From Caprella mutica (taxonomy: Eukaryota; Arthropoda; Malacostraca; Amphipoda; Caprellidae), in NCBI GenBank assembly GCA_947561585.1, contig CANNZV010000258.1:62001-126000 (forward strand): a stretch of DNA of 64,000 nt, in the 5' to 3' direction. Made by a program: the position numbers and the translations under genes. How positions within the stretch are numbered: position 1 is the stretch's first letter; the number at the start of each line of letters is the position of its first letter. A model generated the notes under the pieces. It did not search any database, had not been told where the DNA came from, and was given only the letters and a program-made list of their open reading frames with translations. Shown in pieces: positions 23,098 to 35,612 of the stretch.

Positions 23098-24381
23098 TGG
23101 GAAGTAATTTTATTCAATCTTCAGGTGAAAATGTAGAACCGTTGATGCCTTGTGATTTCAACTCCAGTGAAAAGATAGATGATCAAAAATTATTGAACGT
23201 GGGAATATCTGACAATGTTGGCTCATCGAAAATAAATAAGAATCAAATTCAAATAGAGGAGTGAAACGAAAATTTGGGCTATATGTAGAAGATAATGAGA
23301 ATTCATTTAAAACTCTTCCTGAATTCAGAATATTATTGTCATGAATACAAATCTGCAATGATAACTAAATTAAGGATTTCATTTTAAAAAGTAAGAATGT
23401 TGGAGAATTTTTTAACATTACTCACAGTAATTCGAAGATAAAAATCTTCGTCATTGATAGTCAAAGCTTTGGGAGCTCAAGCAGCGAATCTTATAATACC
23501 ACCAAACTTTAAGGATCTTCGTATTCTCCGTCGTCACAAAGTGCATCATGTCGAAAAAGTAATCAAATGTGATCGATTGTTTAAAATAATAACGAAATAT
23601 TCTGGTTAACAATACGTATGTTCTGTATATATTGGCTAATTTCCTTACATTTAATATTATTTGCTAACCGAAACAGCTTAATTGTATTAATTAATTATCG
23701 AGTATTCGCTGTCGAATGATCTTCCATTCAGCAATAAAAGGTAATAAGAGTTACTAACTATACTACTCTAAATGACATGCATTTTTCTATTCGTTTGCAG
23801 TGTACGGTTTGAGATCACGCTCTGGTCATCGAAAATCTTGGATCGACGATCAAGTTGAAGATCAAACGAAAGAAGCTACTCCTAACGAAGAAATTTGAAG
23901 ACAAATAAACTTAACTGACATCAAAGCAGAAGGTACAGAACTGAATCAAAGACTTTGGTCAAAGGGAAGAAGTATGAATAGCAGAAGTAAGCCATTGTCC
24001 AAATATCGTCTTCCGACGTTCATTAATTCTCAAATAAACAACATGACCAAATATTCGACACTTCTACTCGCTGTGTTCAACATTAAAGGATTGTCAGATT
24101 TGCTCAATGAAACCAACAATGCAGTGAACGAGAGTGTCAAAGGAGAATCTTGTTCTGAAGAATCTGCTGATATGTCAAACAGGGATGTGAATTTGAGTGT
24201 TGGAATTAGTGAAATAAAATGTGGTTCAGTGGCAAGTACTGACTGTGAACAGAAGCCATCTGACTTTCTCATGTTTTCTAAATCTAGTAACTTTAATTTC
24301 ACTCACGAGAACATTCAGGGTTTAGAAGATTTCAAAAATTTACCAGAAATGAGATGGGCTTTTGACCTCATGATGGATTAG
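23098..24381 (+). pseudogene. Decayed multi-exon coding locus, product unknown
   Basis: Consecutive coding-like segments lie on the plus strand. At 23098-23265 is MGSNFIQSSGENVEPLMPCD..., followed after a frame shift by GVKRKFGLYVEDNENSFK (to about 23340). Around 23370-23560 a serine-rich segment includes SQSFGSSSSESYN. After a good acceptor (CTATTCGTTTGCAG at 23802) comes a final exon, 23803-24381. That exon has one internal TGA at about 23896 and then a 135-codon open frame from 23974, ending EMRWAFDLMMD. The hydrophilic, Ser/Asn/Glu-rich composition gives no domain I recognise. Roughly four disruptions suggest a pseudogene, although assembly errors in a living gene could look the same. AATAAA-like signals follow near 24552. 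Confidence 0.45.
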
Positions 24382-26082
24382 CAGAAAGTGAAACCGAATT
24401 ATCAGTACATTATTACTGAACAATGTTCGTCACATTCAATAATTCTTTGTGATTATGTAGTCATATATATTTCCGATGGTGCCATTAATTGTTATTAGTT
24501 TTATATTTCAATAATTTGATAAGTTAAAGATAAACAAAACAAAATGTAATTGAATAAATTGATATATATTCTACAATTTTTTGCTCATTTGTCTCCAAAT
24601 TATTAATTACCATGCATGATGCTCAATACTAATTCAATAAATAATCAATAATTCAACAATAATTCAATTCTTTTTGAAGAACTACGCATTGTTCTAAATT
24701 GTATGTTTATATGTACCATATAATATGCTACAAGTTTTTCCAAAAAAATTATTAGTTGGTCTATTTTAAATTTTTTTTCTACTGGACTCTTCATCATGAC
24801 TTTAAAAGACAATTGTTGGAAATATATATATATTTATTGAGAATTTCCTTTTACTATGCATAGCTACATATTTTCTTACTCAAGTTTGCAGTTTTATATT
24901 CTATTTATCAGAATATATTTATTATACTTGAAATATTTTTATATTCCATTCTTTGATTATTTTACTGTTTAAAGTCAATAAAAATTATTTGAGTCATATC
25001 GTAATATTTTTCTGTTGGGTTAAATATGGTTAATACCTACAGTTTTACAGGTCAGCATTACAACTACATACCTCGTTTATTTACTCTAATTTTTGAATAC
25101 ACGATTTTATTAATGATATTTAGATACATCATCAAATATCATTACTTGGAAGTCTTTGAAAACTTTTTTTTAATGAATTGAAAAAAAATTAATTGATGTA
25201 TAGATTGAAATTTCAATAATGATTATTGTACACTCTGTAAGAACTTACTAAAGAAATAACAAGATAATTTATGTATAGAAAAATATAATGTTGCCTTCAG
25301 TTTTATAAATTGTATAAAAATTCACAAGAAAAAATGGAACTATTTGAATTGTTAATCTTTTTAATATAGATTGAATTATCAATCTTATTATTAAGGATAC
25401 ATTGAATAAATAAGGAGATAATTATTTTAGTAATGAAATCAGTTTATGAAATGCAGTAATTGTGCCTGAGAATGTCATGTGTATTACGGGAATTTATGTA
25501 GGGCCTTGTTTGTGAACGTTACTATTTTGCATATTTTTTGTTTCTTTAATAAATTTGTATCATTGTATCATTAAAATTGAAGCCAACTTCCTCTCAATCA
25601 ATCCTGGGAAGAGAGTTATGGTGGGGCATCGTAGATTATGAGGGGACTCCATTCTTCTTTTAAGCCCCATCATAATTTTCTCTCCGAGTCCCGCTTGCTA
25701 CGTGAGGTCTGTTAACATATTCAGCTCTGAGCAAACTAACCGTCAGTTGATATATTATGTTAGTATTATTTAGAGACAGAGCAGTGGATAAGGTATCTGC
25801 CGACACTTTAATTGTAAGTTTTATTTGCTGTGCCTCTAATCTTCTCTGCCATCTGGTGCAAGAGAACTTGCTCTAACCAGTTTTCAGAAGTTATCAATTT
25901 ATGATCATTGAAAATATTAATTGAATGGATTCTATTAATAAGAAATTAATAACAAATTTTGAGAGAAAGCTTTTTTCGCATAATTATTTAATGTTTGAAA
26001 CCGTAAAAAATAACACATTTTATTTTTATAGTCTAAAATAAATCTTTATATTTTACTTTATAAGATTGTGAAATCAGACTAG
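24382..26082. other. AT-rich spacer with one small inverted repeat
   Basis: No gene seen. At 25608-25685 GGGAAGAGAG-TTATGGTGGGGC and GCCCCATCATAA-TTTTCTCTCC form an imperfect inverted repeat with a roughly 25-bp loop, perhaps a MITE remnant. Confidence 0.4.
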
Positions 26083-26520
26083 AAATAGCACACTTTTATG
26101 AAGAAATGCTGGCGTACATAATTCTGCGTCAAATCTAGATTTCAATAGTGTAGTTTTGTACGTTATATAATTTGCAATGTATGTATCATCTTAAAATTTC
26201 ATTATCTTCGTCCTTTTTAGACTGAATTTTAGCCTACCCGATTGCAAAATGAAAAGGATAGTGGAAGGAATAACGCTGAAATTAATTTTTATATTTTTCG
26301 AACTCACATTATTATTGTTTTTTGTTTTTAGGAAAAACAAAATCGAATTTATATTTTCCTGAAATTCTAAAATCTTGTAATGATATTCGAATATTAGGGA
26401 TCTCACGATTGTTTTGGCCTACATTACCAATGTTTTCAACTACATATAAACCAAAACAATTGATCGAAAACTCAACAAGTTATCTAACTTTGAAAAAATT
26501 TACCAAAAAATAGTATCATC
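26083..26520 (+). repeat. Uncharacterised dispersed repeat, copy 2
   Basis: Same-orientation homologue of 17640-18330; the final blocks CGATTGTTTTGGCCTACATT and ACCAAAACAATTGATCGAAA are nearly identical in the two copies. Confidence 0.7.
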
Positions 26521-26747
26521 AATTAATATCAACAGCTTGACAAAATGTATACAAACAAAAATATCGTAAGAAATGAAAGTGCCCGGCCGGCCCTTAATTT
26601 CCAAATTTTGGAAAAACTTTTCAACTATAATTGTTCCTCTATTCCCAATTAATTTTAAGGTTGGAAAAATCACATTAAATTTCTACTTCAGCGATAATAA
26701 AAACGCAAGTGTGAACACATTTTAAGAAGAGCTTATTCCGTGCTGTT

Positions 26748-26775
26748 AAAAATGCAAGTGTGAAGCGGGCCTTAA
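26748..26775. mobile_element. Solo MITE end, AAGTGTGAAGCGGGCC type
   Basis: AAAAATGCAAGTGTGAAGCGGGCCTTAA has the look of a right-hand end of PIF-type MITEs and matches the ACTTGCG ends at 46848-47511. No left partner was found, though GGCCGGCCCTTAA at about 26585 may be another relic. Confidence 0.4.
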
Positions 26776-26899
26776 CCATGCAATGAACAAGCGAAGAAGG
26801 AATATTGAGAGTGAAAACGTCAATGAGATAAAAATGTAACTGAAGTTGTTCTATTTCCAAATAGTTTATAAGGAAGAAGTGTAAACAACCTGTATTAAA

Positions 26900-26943
26900 A
26901 TGTCTACCATTGTAATCATTTTCCTTTTATTCACTGCCTTTTA
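26900..26943 (+). CDS. Possible first exon encoding a signal peptide
   Basis: An ATG opens MSTIVIIFLLFTAF, a short hydrophobic leader, and runs straight into a consensus splice donor (TTTTA|GTAAGT at 26944). A TTTATAAG word lies about 30 bp upstream. I tested the strong downstream acceptors at about 28051 and 28650; both give an immediate stop in this phase. The rest of the gene is not found, so this may be chance. Confidence 0.2.
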
Positions 26944-28462
26944 GTAAGTAAAATCACAGAGTTAGCTCTAAGAATAACCTTCGCGCAATGACAAAAATAA
27001 TCACTTTCACTCTTTGCTTACCTGTTCTTAAATTGTGACCGTCAGTTTAAAATTGTTTTTACTTATTTATAGTAAAAGGAGAGGCGGAGAAAAAGAGACC
27101 AAGATATAGTTTTTTCGTCCATTGGTTACTGATTTACAAGTATTTGAAAAAGTGGAAACATTTTTGTGGCCCATACTGTATTTATCTTATCGATTCTTAT
27201 GGTTTATTGATATTATCATTCACTCGTCAAAATATGAGTTAAAATAATGATTTCGATTGGTTGAAAAGTTAAACATAAAACTTTAAAGTTAAGATAAAAT
27301 AATTGCTATCATCTTAATTTGCAAATGTTGTATTACAAAAATAATATATCAAGTATTAATAATATCATTAAAAAATAATAAGTCGAATCTAATCTGGCTA
27401 GATGAAAACAGTTTAATTGTTGAATTGATTGGATTATTTTAGTTTTTCTTAGTTCTTCTTACATTAACGTAACTCATCTCTTAACATCTTAATATTCAGA
27501 AATGAATAACGCAGCGTTGATGAAAGAGAAGAACTAACAAAAACTGAATTAATTCCATCAATTCAATATAATTTTCTTGTATTAATTTAGCCATAATTAT
27601 TTCATATTTAGTTCATAAATATTCAAACAGCATTTCACAATGTCTTTGTATTGTCACTTATGAAAATTGGAATGAATTTTCCCCAGACCAATTTTGACAC
27701 TAGATTCTTATATTTATGTATTAATATAAATATTGAATGTATTTTTAACCTGTTCAGTGTTCAACCATTAAATATACGTCATAAATTTATTAACAATATA
27801 TTAAAGTTTGTTATATGAAAGATTCAATACCAATCTTATATTTTGTTAATTTTCTCACAACTATGTATTACATTAGCATGAACTTCAAAGCTGTGTAATA
27901 TGAAACTGCAAATTTCTTTGAAAGTTCTCATCATCCATTAGTATATTTATAATGAATCATAAGGATCATCTCTCATAATTTTGTAAGGTAATCTAATTTT
28001 CCCGAAATAAATCCTATTTCCCATTAATCTTCATTTTGCATTTGTTTCAGTTAATGAGGCATGTATGGTATGGAAACATTGTTTGTGAGATGAGAGGGAA
28101 GACGTGTGAATGTTGAGCATAATTTAGTTAGTCGTTGCTATGCATTTACGTGCAGAGTTAATGTAACTTGAAATGAAATAGACTGCAGCAATTGACTAAT
28201 ACTAACTAAGGCAATTCACAGTAAGCATAAACTTGAGTATATTTTACTGTATTTTAGGACGCAGAAAATACACCTAACTTATATAATAAAATAAACTCGA
28301 TGTTCAATACATGATTTTTAATCCTACTTTAAAATGAATAAATAGAGCCAATAATGGTTTATTCAACTTATTTGGATGTTTTAACTCCTTTCGTCCTGAC
28401 GGCTACCTCAGAATAAAAGCCAAAATCTTTTTTTTTACTAGAATCAACAGATAAATTCATAT
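26944..28462. other. AT-rich spacer, nothing recognised
   Basis: No coding or repeat structure that I can support. Confidence 0.45.
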
Positions 28463-28840
28463 CCAGGATGTTTCATTTCTGATTTGACAAAATTTGAGTG
28501 CTTATAAAAACCCAATATAAACACTTTTTTTCATTTAACAAAACTTGAAAATATGTTTCGCTGTCGAGATACCTCTTGGGTTATTTTTTTGGCATAATTA
28601 TTATAAAAACTGCAATTAGCTTTCAAGATTTAATTTATATTTTCTTGCAGAAGTCGTCTCTTCAGATGAGGTGTCATATCTGAATTAAAGCAGGAATAAG
28701 ACACTTCGAACAATTGATGTACATTTAATAACAATATAAAAGGTAAATTTTCTGTTATGCTTAATTTTCCACAAATAACCATCTGTTAATTAAGAATGTA
28801 AGTACTTGTGAATATCTATAGGTGGGAATCCTTTTAAAAC
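28463..28840 (+). repeat. Dispersed repeat related to 47588-47985, copy 1
   Basis: It begins CAGGATGTTTCATTTCTGAT, a mariner-like end. It shares with 47588-47985 the blocks TTGCAG..GATGAGGTGTCA-ATCTG and AACCATCTGTTA and the phrase TGCTTATAAAAACC / TTGCATAAAAACC. No opposite end was identified. Confidence 0.55.
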
Positions 28841-30269
28841 CTAAGAGGTCCGTACCTTGAAAACTTAGGAGTTTTGATGATTTAGCATTTTGTGAAACAA
28901 TATTGATTTTTGTTGTCCCTCTGTATGCCATAATAAACCTAGTTTCAGAAAGTCAATATCTTGATGATGAACATTTTTTTTTTTACGTTTTTATGCAAGC
29001 TGTAGGAATATTTCAGATTTTAAATGAAGCATATATCATCAATATTGGAGTTTTCAATACATGAATTATCTTATCGTAACGATTAATATAAATCTCTGCC
29101 TAAATTTGTACGATTCTATAATAATAGAGCTAATCAAATGATTTCATTGTATACGATAAATATGAAAGAAGTGCCGCAATAGTTGTAAAACATAAAATAC
29201 ATGATTAAATTGAGATAAAACTATGCTTCGATGCAAGTAATAACATATAATAAGAGTCTGGTTCAAAAGTTTCACACGTATGTAATTTATATCATAAGTT
29301 AATTATTGATGTAGAATAGAAAGAGTATGACAAACTATGAATTAGATGCGATAACAATCATACTATAATATTTATATATATATATATATATATATAGCTC
29401 ACCCTAAAATTAATGACAAAAATGACGAGTCTGATGCCACGGTGCAGCTTACTGCTGTAATGATAATCATTACTGAGATCAAAGGCAATGGTAACAACAC
29501 ATACAAAAGATTTCGATTTCAAAGGTGCCTATTGATATTCATCTTGATGACTGGACCTTTTTCTAATGCACTTTCCAGAGTACTTTTTACTGCTGTTGTT
29601 AGTGCATGGCCTGATACCTATCATATCACGCAAAAACACCCGTAGGACAACTTCTCAAACTGAGTTACTTCGTCTACTTTTACCTCCAATTCTCACACAA
29701 GGTTCGTATAATCAGTTTTGCTCTTAATTAATCGTCAAATTTCTCAGCAAAACTTATTCAGTTGTAATTTGTTGATGGAATAATAATAGACTAGGAGCTG
29801 AAGAATATAACAATAAGCATCCTTATCAACAATTACCAAGCTAACGATTTCATAACGAGGACCAAAATTACTAAAATTATAGTTTATCTTTGAATAATTT
29901 CTAGAAACTGTGTTTGAATCACATCATATCATGACATTATCATTTTTTTACTGAAAGAGAAACTTCAGCACTCCACAATTTTTTCGTTGGTATAATTGCA
30001 GGAGTGCGTGAAGTCTCAGGACTCAATTTAGTGCATTTATCTCACTGTCATCAGCAAATAATAACCGAAATACCGAACATATACTCCTGTATATATTAAA
30101 AGAAGATTATCACAGTTACTTTTTTTGAAGAATAGTATTTAAGTGTTTATTTTACAATCGAAGATTTAAGTATTTTAAAGTTATTTCATCTAAGTAAGAA
30201 TATTCACCTTTACAGGTTTTTATTACCTATCTCTATCGGGATAAATCCTAAAGTCAGCTCAATTATGAA
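28841..30269. other. Spacer with no supported gene
   Basis: AT-rich. The interval 29420-29660 is less AT-rich and has a 67-codon plus-strand frame and an alternative minus-strand reading (ALTTAVKSTLESALEKGP). Neither is recognisable, so it is left unannotated. Confidence 0.4.
29371..29396. repeat. TA microsatellite
   Basis: Uninterrupted TA dinucleotides. Confidence 0.9.
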
Positions 30270-30480
30270 AAATATTTCTATAAATGTAAAGCTATGGCCA
30301 AAAACTGTCTTCGTTTTTATTCTAGCAGATACACTCATACACTTCTCGTCTTTTGAAATATATGCAAATTTAAAAACTACCTTTTTTTGTGATGTGTGTG
30401 TTAACATAAACTGTAGAAATCTCAGAATGATCGGTTTTAAAATAGAAAAGTTCTTTCTAAAGTGAGATGGCCCTTTTTAT
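30270..30480 (+). repeat. Local duplicated segment, copy 1
   Basis: It shares CGTTTTTATTC(T/C)AGCA and CACTCATACACTTCTCGT with 30950-31195. The later part (GATCGGTTTTAAAATA..., followed by GAGATGGCCC) matches that copy's GATTGGTCCAAAAATA and GGGTTGACCC region. Confidence 0.7.
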
Positions 30481-30949
30481 GACATTTTTGTATTTATGGC
30501 ATTTATGGAATTTATGACGGTATCATAGGTAATTGAACAGTAATTCACAGTTAAAATATGAAAACTATGCATTTATATCCCATATAAATCAGAGAAAAAC
30601 ATGAAAACAGTATTCAAAATTCATCCATAGTGATAAAATTGACCTTTTACTTTATTATTTCATGTTTTTGAGTCTCTTGTAAATTGTTTATTTTCCCACT
30701 AAATAAGACGAGAAGTCAATGAGTTTTCAAGCTACAAGATAACCAAAGACAGTTTTAGAATCCTTGTAACATTCCTAATAAACAAAAGAGGGCATTTTCT
30801 AATTTATTCCTCGTTCTCTTATCATCGCAGTTCAAAATCAGATACATATATTGAATTTTTTGGAAAATTATAGTTAGTCATCAGAAAATGCTAATAAAAA
30901 AAACAGGAAGGAAGTTCCAAAAACCCCACTTAATTTGTTTGAAATGCTC

Positions 30950-31195
30950 CAATGATTCCAAAACCGTCTTTGTTTTTATTCCAGCATATACACTCATACA
31001 CTTCTCGTGTTTTGAAATTTGTAAAAAAAATTAAATTTAAAACCTTTTTATTTATGAAAACTAAAGTCAAATCGAAAAAGTTACAGGAATAAAATGTTTT
31101 TTTTTGTGAAGTCACATATACCATACAAATTTCAAAACGATTGGTCCAAAAATATAAAAGTTTTTTTTTAAATGTGGGTTGACCCCTTAACCTGT
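30950..31195 (+). repeat. Local duplicated segment, copy 2
   Basis: Direct repeat of 30270-30480, about 680 bp away, with a roughly 45-bp longer middle. Element type unknown. Confidence 0.7.
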
Positions 31196-31527
31196 TATAG
31201 TCAATGAACCATGGGTGCGACGGCAGCTAAGTTACTAGGATTTGGTAATTTGGTTGGTTGTTTTCAGTTAAACTGTTTTCGCCCTAACTATTACAAAAAT
31301 ACGATCATTGATCAAAAACATTTTACAGTAGATAATACACGTATTTTATTTACCATGAAATTCAATTTAACAAATGTATTTTCTATCTCACAATTATATA
31401 TCTCTCAATTATAATCTCTTAAACTTGCTGTAAAACCATATCTGAGGTCTTCATTTGTACATTTTTTCGGTTGTAGAACCAATACCAATTGACAAAGTAC
31501 CCCAATCCATAGCTGGTTCATTGTTCC

Positions 31528-34500
31528 CAGAGATGGGCGGGAAAGTACTTCCCAAGTACCAAGTAAAAGTACTAAGTAACAAGTAAGTAGGTACTTCAAG
31601 TACTACTTGAAGTACTTTCTAAAAAGTACTTTGAATAATTACTTAGAAGTACTTTTTACAATTACTTGTTACTTTCCAAGTAAAAAGTACTTTGCAAAGT
31701 ACATTTTTCCTTTCAGTCAAGAGATTTTAAAAGATTAGTTCTAAAATCTCTACAAAATTAATTCTTTTTCTCATCAAAACTGTATTTTGATGAGAACATG
31801 TTCAACATGTCCAACATGTTGGAAAATTGTTTGTCAAGCAGTAAAATTGAAAACTTTGTCAAACAGTAGAATCGAAAACTAAGACTGTAAGACATTGTAT
31901 ACTTTTATGTGACGGTGAATATTCATATATTCTGACATACAATCATGTATAGACTATGAGTTATATTGACCAATTTAAGTACATTGAATATAATTATTTT
32001 ATGAAACCTAGATATCACAACCAATATTTACCAAACACATTGACGAATTATAAGCGTGTGGACGTGTACAGTGAGACACTGTGATGATGTACTATCAGAG
32101 TAAAGAGTCACTGTGATTATGTACTATCAGAGAAAAGAGTCACTGTGATGATGTACTATCAGAGAAAAGAGTCACTGTGATGATGTACTATCAGAGAAAA
32201 GTCACTGTGGTGATGTACTATCAGAAAAAGGAGTCACTGTGATGATGTACCATCAGAGAAAAAAGTCACTGTGATGATGTACTATCAGAGAAAAGAGTCA
32301 CTGTGGTGATGTACCATCAGAAAAAAAGAGTCATTGTGATGATGTACTATCAGAGAAAAGAGTCACAGTGATGTTGTACTATCAGAGAAAAGAGTCACTG
32401 TGGTGATGTACCATCAGATAAAAAGAGTCACTGTGATGATGAACTATCAGATAAAAGAGTCACTGTGATGATGTAATATCAGAGACAAGAGTCACTGTGA
32501 TGATGTACTATCAGATAAAAGAGTCACTGTGATGATATACAATCAGAGAAAAGAGTCACTGTGATGATGTACTGCCAGAGAAAAGAGTCACTGTGATGAT
32601 GTACTGTCAGAGAAAAGAGTCACTGTGATGATGTACTGTCAGAGAAAAGAGTCACTGTGGTGATGTACTATCAGAGAAAAGAGTCACTGTGATGATGTAC
32701 TATCAGAGAAAAGAGTCACTGTGATGATGTACTATCAGAGAAAAGAGTCACTGTGATGATGTACTATCAGATAAAAGAGTCACTGTGATGATATACTATC
32801 AGAGAAAAGAGTCACTGTGGTGATGTACTATCAGAGAAAAGAATCACTGTGATGATGTACTGTCAGAGAAAAGAGTCACTGTGATGATGTACTATCAGAG
32901 AAAAGAGTCACTGTGGTGATGTACTATCAGAGAAAAGAATCACTGTGATGATGTACTATCAGAGAAAAGAGTCACTGTGATGATGTACTATCAGAGAAAA
33001 GAGTCACTGTGATGATGTACTATCAGAGAAAAGAGTCACTGTGATGATGTACTATCAGAGAAAAGAGTCACTGTGATAATATACTATCAGAGAAAAGAGT
33101 CACTGTGGTGATGTACTATCAGAGAAAAGAATCACTGTGATGATGTACTGTCAGAGAAAAGAGTCACTGTGATGATGTACTATCAGAGAAAAGTGTCACT
33201 GTGATGATGTACTATCAGAGAAAAGAGTCACTGTGATGATGTATTATCAGAGAAAAGAGTAACTGTTATGATGTACTATCAGAGAAAAGAGTCACTGTGA
33301 TGATGTACTATCAGAGAAAAGAGTCACTGTGATAATGTACTATCAGAGAAAAGAGTCACTGTGATGATGTACTATCAGAGAAAAGAGTCACTGTGATGAT
33401 GTACTATCAGAGAAAAGAGTCACTGTGATGATGTACTATCAGAGAAAAGAGTCACTGTGATATTGTACTATCAGAGAAAAGAGTCACTGTGATGATGTAC
33501 TATCAGAGAAAAAAGTCACTGTGATGATGTACTATCAGAGAAAAGAGTCACTGTGATGATGTACTATCAGAGAAAAGAGTCACTGTGATGATGTACTATC
33601 AGAGAAAAGAGTCACTGTGATGATGTACTATCAGAGAAAAGAGTCACTGTGATGATGTACTATCAGAGAAAAGAGTCACTGTGATGATGTACTATCAGAG
33701 AAAAGAGTCACTGTGATGATGTACTATCAGAGAAAAGAGTCACTGTGGTGATGTACTATCAGAGAAAAGAGTCACTGTGATAATGTACTATCAGAGAAAA
33801 GAGTCACTGTGATGATGTACTATCAGAGAAAAAAGTCACTGTGATGATGTACTATCAGAGAAAAGAGTCACTGTGATGATGTACTATCAGAGAAAAGAGT
33901 CACTGTGATGATGTACTATCAGAGAAAAGAGTCACTGTGATGATGTACTATCAAAAAAAAAGAGTCACTGTGATGATGTACTATCAGAGAAAAAAGTCAC
34001 TGAGAAGATGTACTATCAGAGAAAAGAGTCACTGTGATAATGTACTATCAGAGAAAAGAGTCACTGTGATGATATACTATCAGAGAATAGAGTCACTGTG
34101 ATGATGTACTATCAGAGAAAAGAGTCACTGTGATGATGTACTATCAAAGAAAAGAGTCACTGTGATGATGTACTATCAGAGAAAAAAGTCACTGAGAAGA
34201 TGTACTATCAGAGAAAAGAGTCACTGTGATGATGTACTATCAGAGAAAAAAGTCACTGAGAAGATGTACTATCAGAGAAAAGAGTCACTGTGATGATGTA
34301 CTATCAGAGAAAAGAGTCACTGTGATGATGTACTATCAGAGAATAGAGTCACTTTGATGATGTACTATCAGAGAAAAAAGTCACTGAGAAGATGTACTAT
34401 CAGAGTTAACAGTATAAACTATTAGTTTTTAAATTGTATAGTAAATGTACTTGGTACTTGAAAGTACTTTAAAAAGTACTTGGTACTTGTACTTTGAAAA

Positions 34501-34611
34501 TTGAAAGTACTTTTTTATTTGAGTACTTGGGCAACTAGTTCAAGTACATTGATTTACGAGTACTTGTACTTAGTACTTAAGTACTTTCGATGTACTTTTC
34601 GCCCATCTCTG
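31528..34611. mobile_element. Non-autonomous hAT element carrying a giant minisatellite
   Basis: The ends are CAGAGATGGGCGGGAAAGTA on the left and CAGAGATGGGCGAAAAGTAC on the right (reverse complement), typical of hAT transposons. The 8-mer ATTGTTCC flanks both sides (31520-31527 and 34612-34619), the exact hAT duplication length. Both subterminal regions are packed with AAGTACTT/AGTACTTG words (31545-31700 and 34445-34600), which are candidate transposase-binding sites. No transposase frame is present. About 2.3 kb of the 3.1 kb is the minisatellite at 32068-34405. Confidence 0.95.
32068..34405 (+). repeat. 32-bp minisatellite, about 73 copies
   Basis: The unit begins GAGTCACTGTGATGATGTAC and continues TATCAGAGAAAA. 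Variants include GTGGTG for GTGATG, GAATCACT for GAGTCACT, TACTGTCAG for TACTATCAG, and GAGAAG near the right end. The array is contiguous, with rare single-base indels. Confidence 0.97.
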
Positions 34612-35155
34612 ATTGTTCCTAAGGCAAACCTGCAAGCTTTTCCCGGCTAATTGAAAATGTAAATTATTTGTTTATAGAAACAAATTCATTTGTTGTGATA
34701 ATTAGTTCTAGCTGGTTGAAATATGTTAAAATTTAGCTTTTTTTTATTTGAATGGATTAATTTACTATGAATGTCATTTCTTACAAATAGCATACAAATT
34801 ATGTGTATGCTAAGTATGTAAGCAAAATGACCTGGATGCAATTAATGACTATAGGTATCAAATGGTACCGGGATCAGATGACCGAGTATAAAGTGGCGGG
34901 GATCAATTCACTGATCAGTGATCACCAATTCAGACATATGTTAATTGGCGTGGCCGGTAAATTTACCCCGTGGAAAGTTCCACCAGGAGGATTCCACCGG
35001 CGTTAAACTCAACTTGCGGAAAATTCCACCATGGAAGATTAAACTGTTTTTGAAAATGTATTCGGTATATATAATTGAAGTAGATATTTTTTATCTTAGA
35101 TTCAGTTGATTGATTTTATGATATGCATACTCTAAGTGATTTATTATAAACTAGA

Positions 35156-35612
35156 TTACGTGTACTCGTTAGAGCACATACCTTCGCCGCCACTTTGACC
35201 CGTTCTCTCCCAAAATCTAATAAACTGGTGACTGGATAATGACCGATAGTCCCATCAAATTTCAGACAATTTGGTTTAATGAGTTATAAATGACCTTTAT
35301 CTTGATCTTTGACCTTCGATCCGATCGCTTCCAAAATATAACAAAAAATGGTTCCTGTATATTGATCAATCGTCCCACTAAGTTTCATGCAATATGGTTC
35401 AATACTTTTTGAGTTATAAATGACCATGAACTTGGACCGGGTCGCTCCCAAAATTCTACCAGAATGTCACTGGACAATGATCATTCGTTTCACCATATTT
35501 CAGGCAATTTGGTTGAACGCTTTTTCAGTTAGGCGAATAACAAGATAATGAATAAATAAATGAATGAGGGGTAAAATATGACCTCTCCGCATTCTGCGAA
35601 GGTAATGAGCAA
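35156..35612 (+). repeat. GACCTT-family repeat, copy 4
   Basis: Runs from ATTACGTGTACTCGTTAGAG to the terminal block CTCCGCATTCTGCGAAGGTA. It contains AATAAATAAATGAATGAGGG just before the 3' block, as in other full copies. Confidence 0.85.

Noticed and set aside
23974..24381. Calling this a complete stand-alone 135-codon gene
   Set aside because: Coding-like sequence continues in frame upstream across one stop to a splice acceptor, so it looks like the end of a larger, broken locus.
32068..34405. Regularly spaced repeats that could be taken for a CRISPR array
   Set aside because: The whole 32-bp unit is repeated without unique spacers, the array lies in a hAT transposon and the DNA is eukaryotic.
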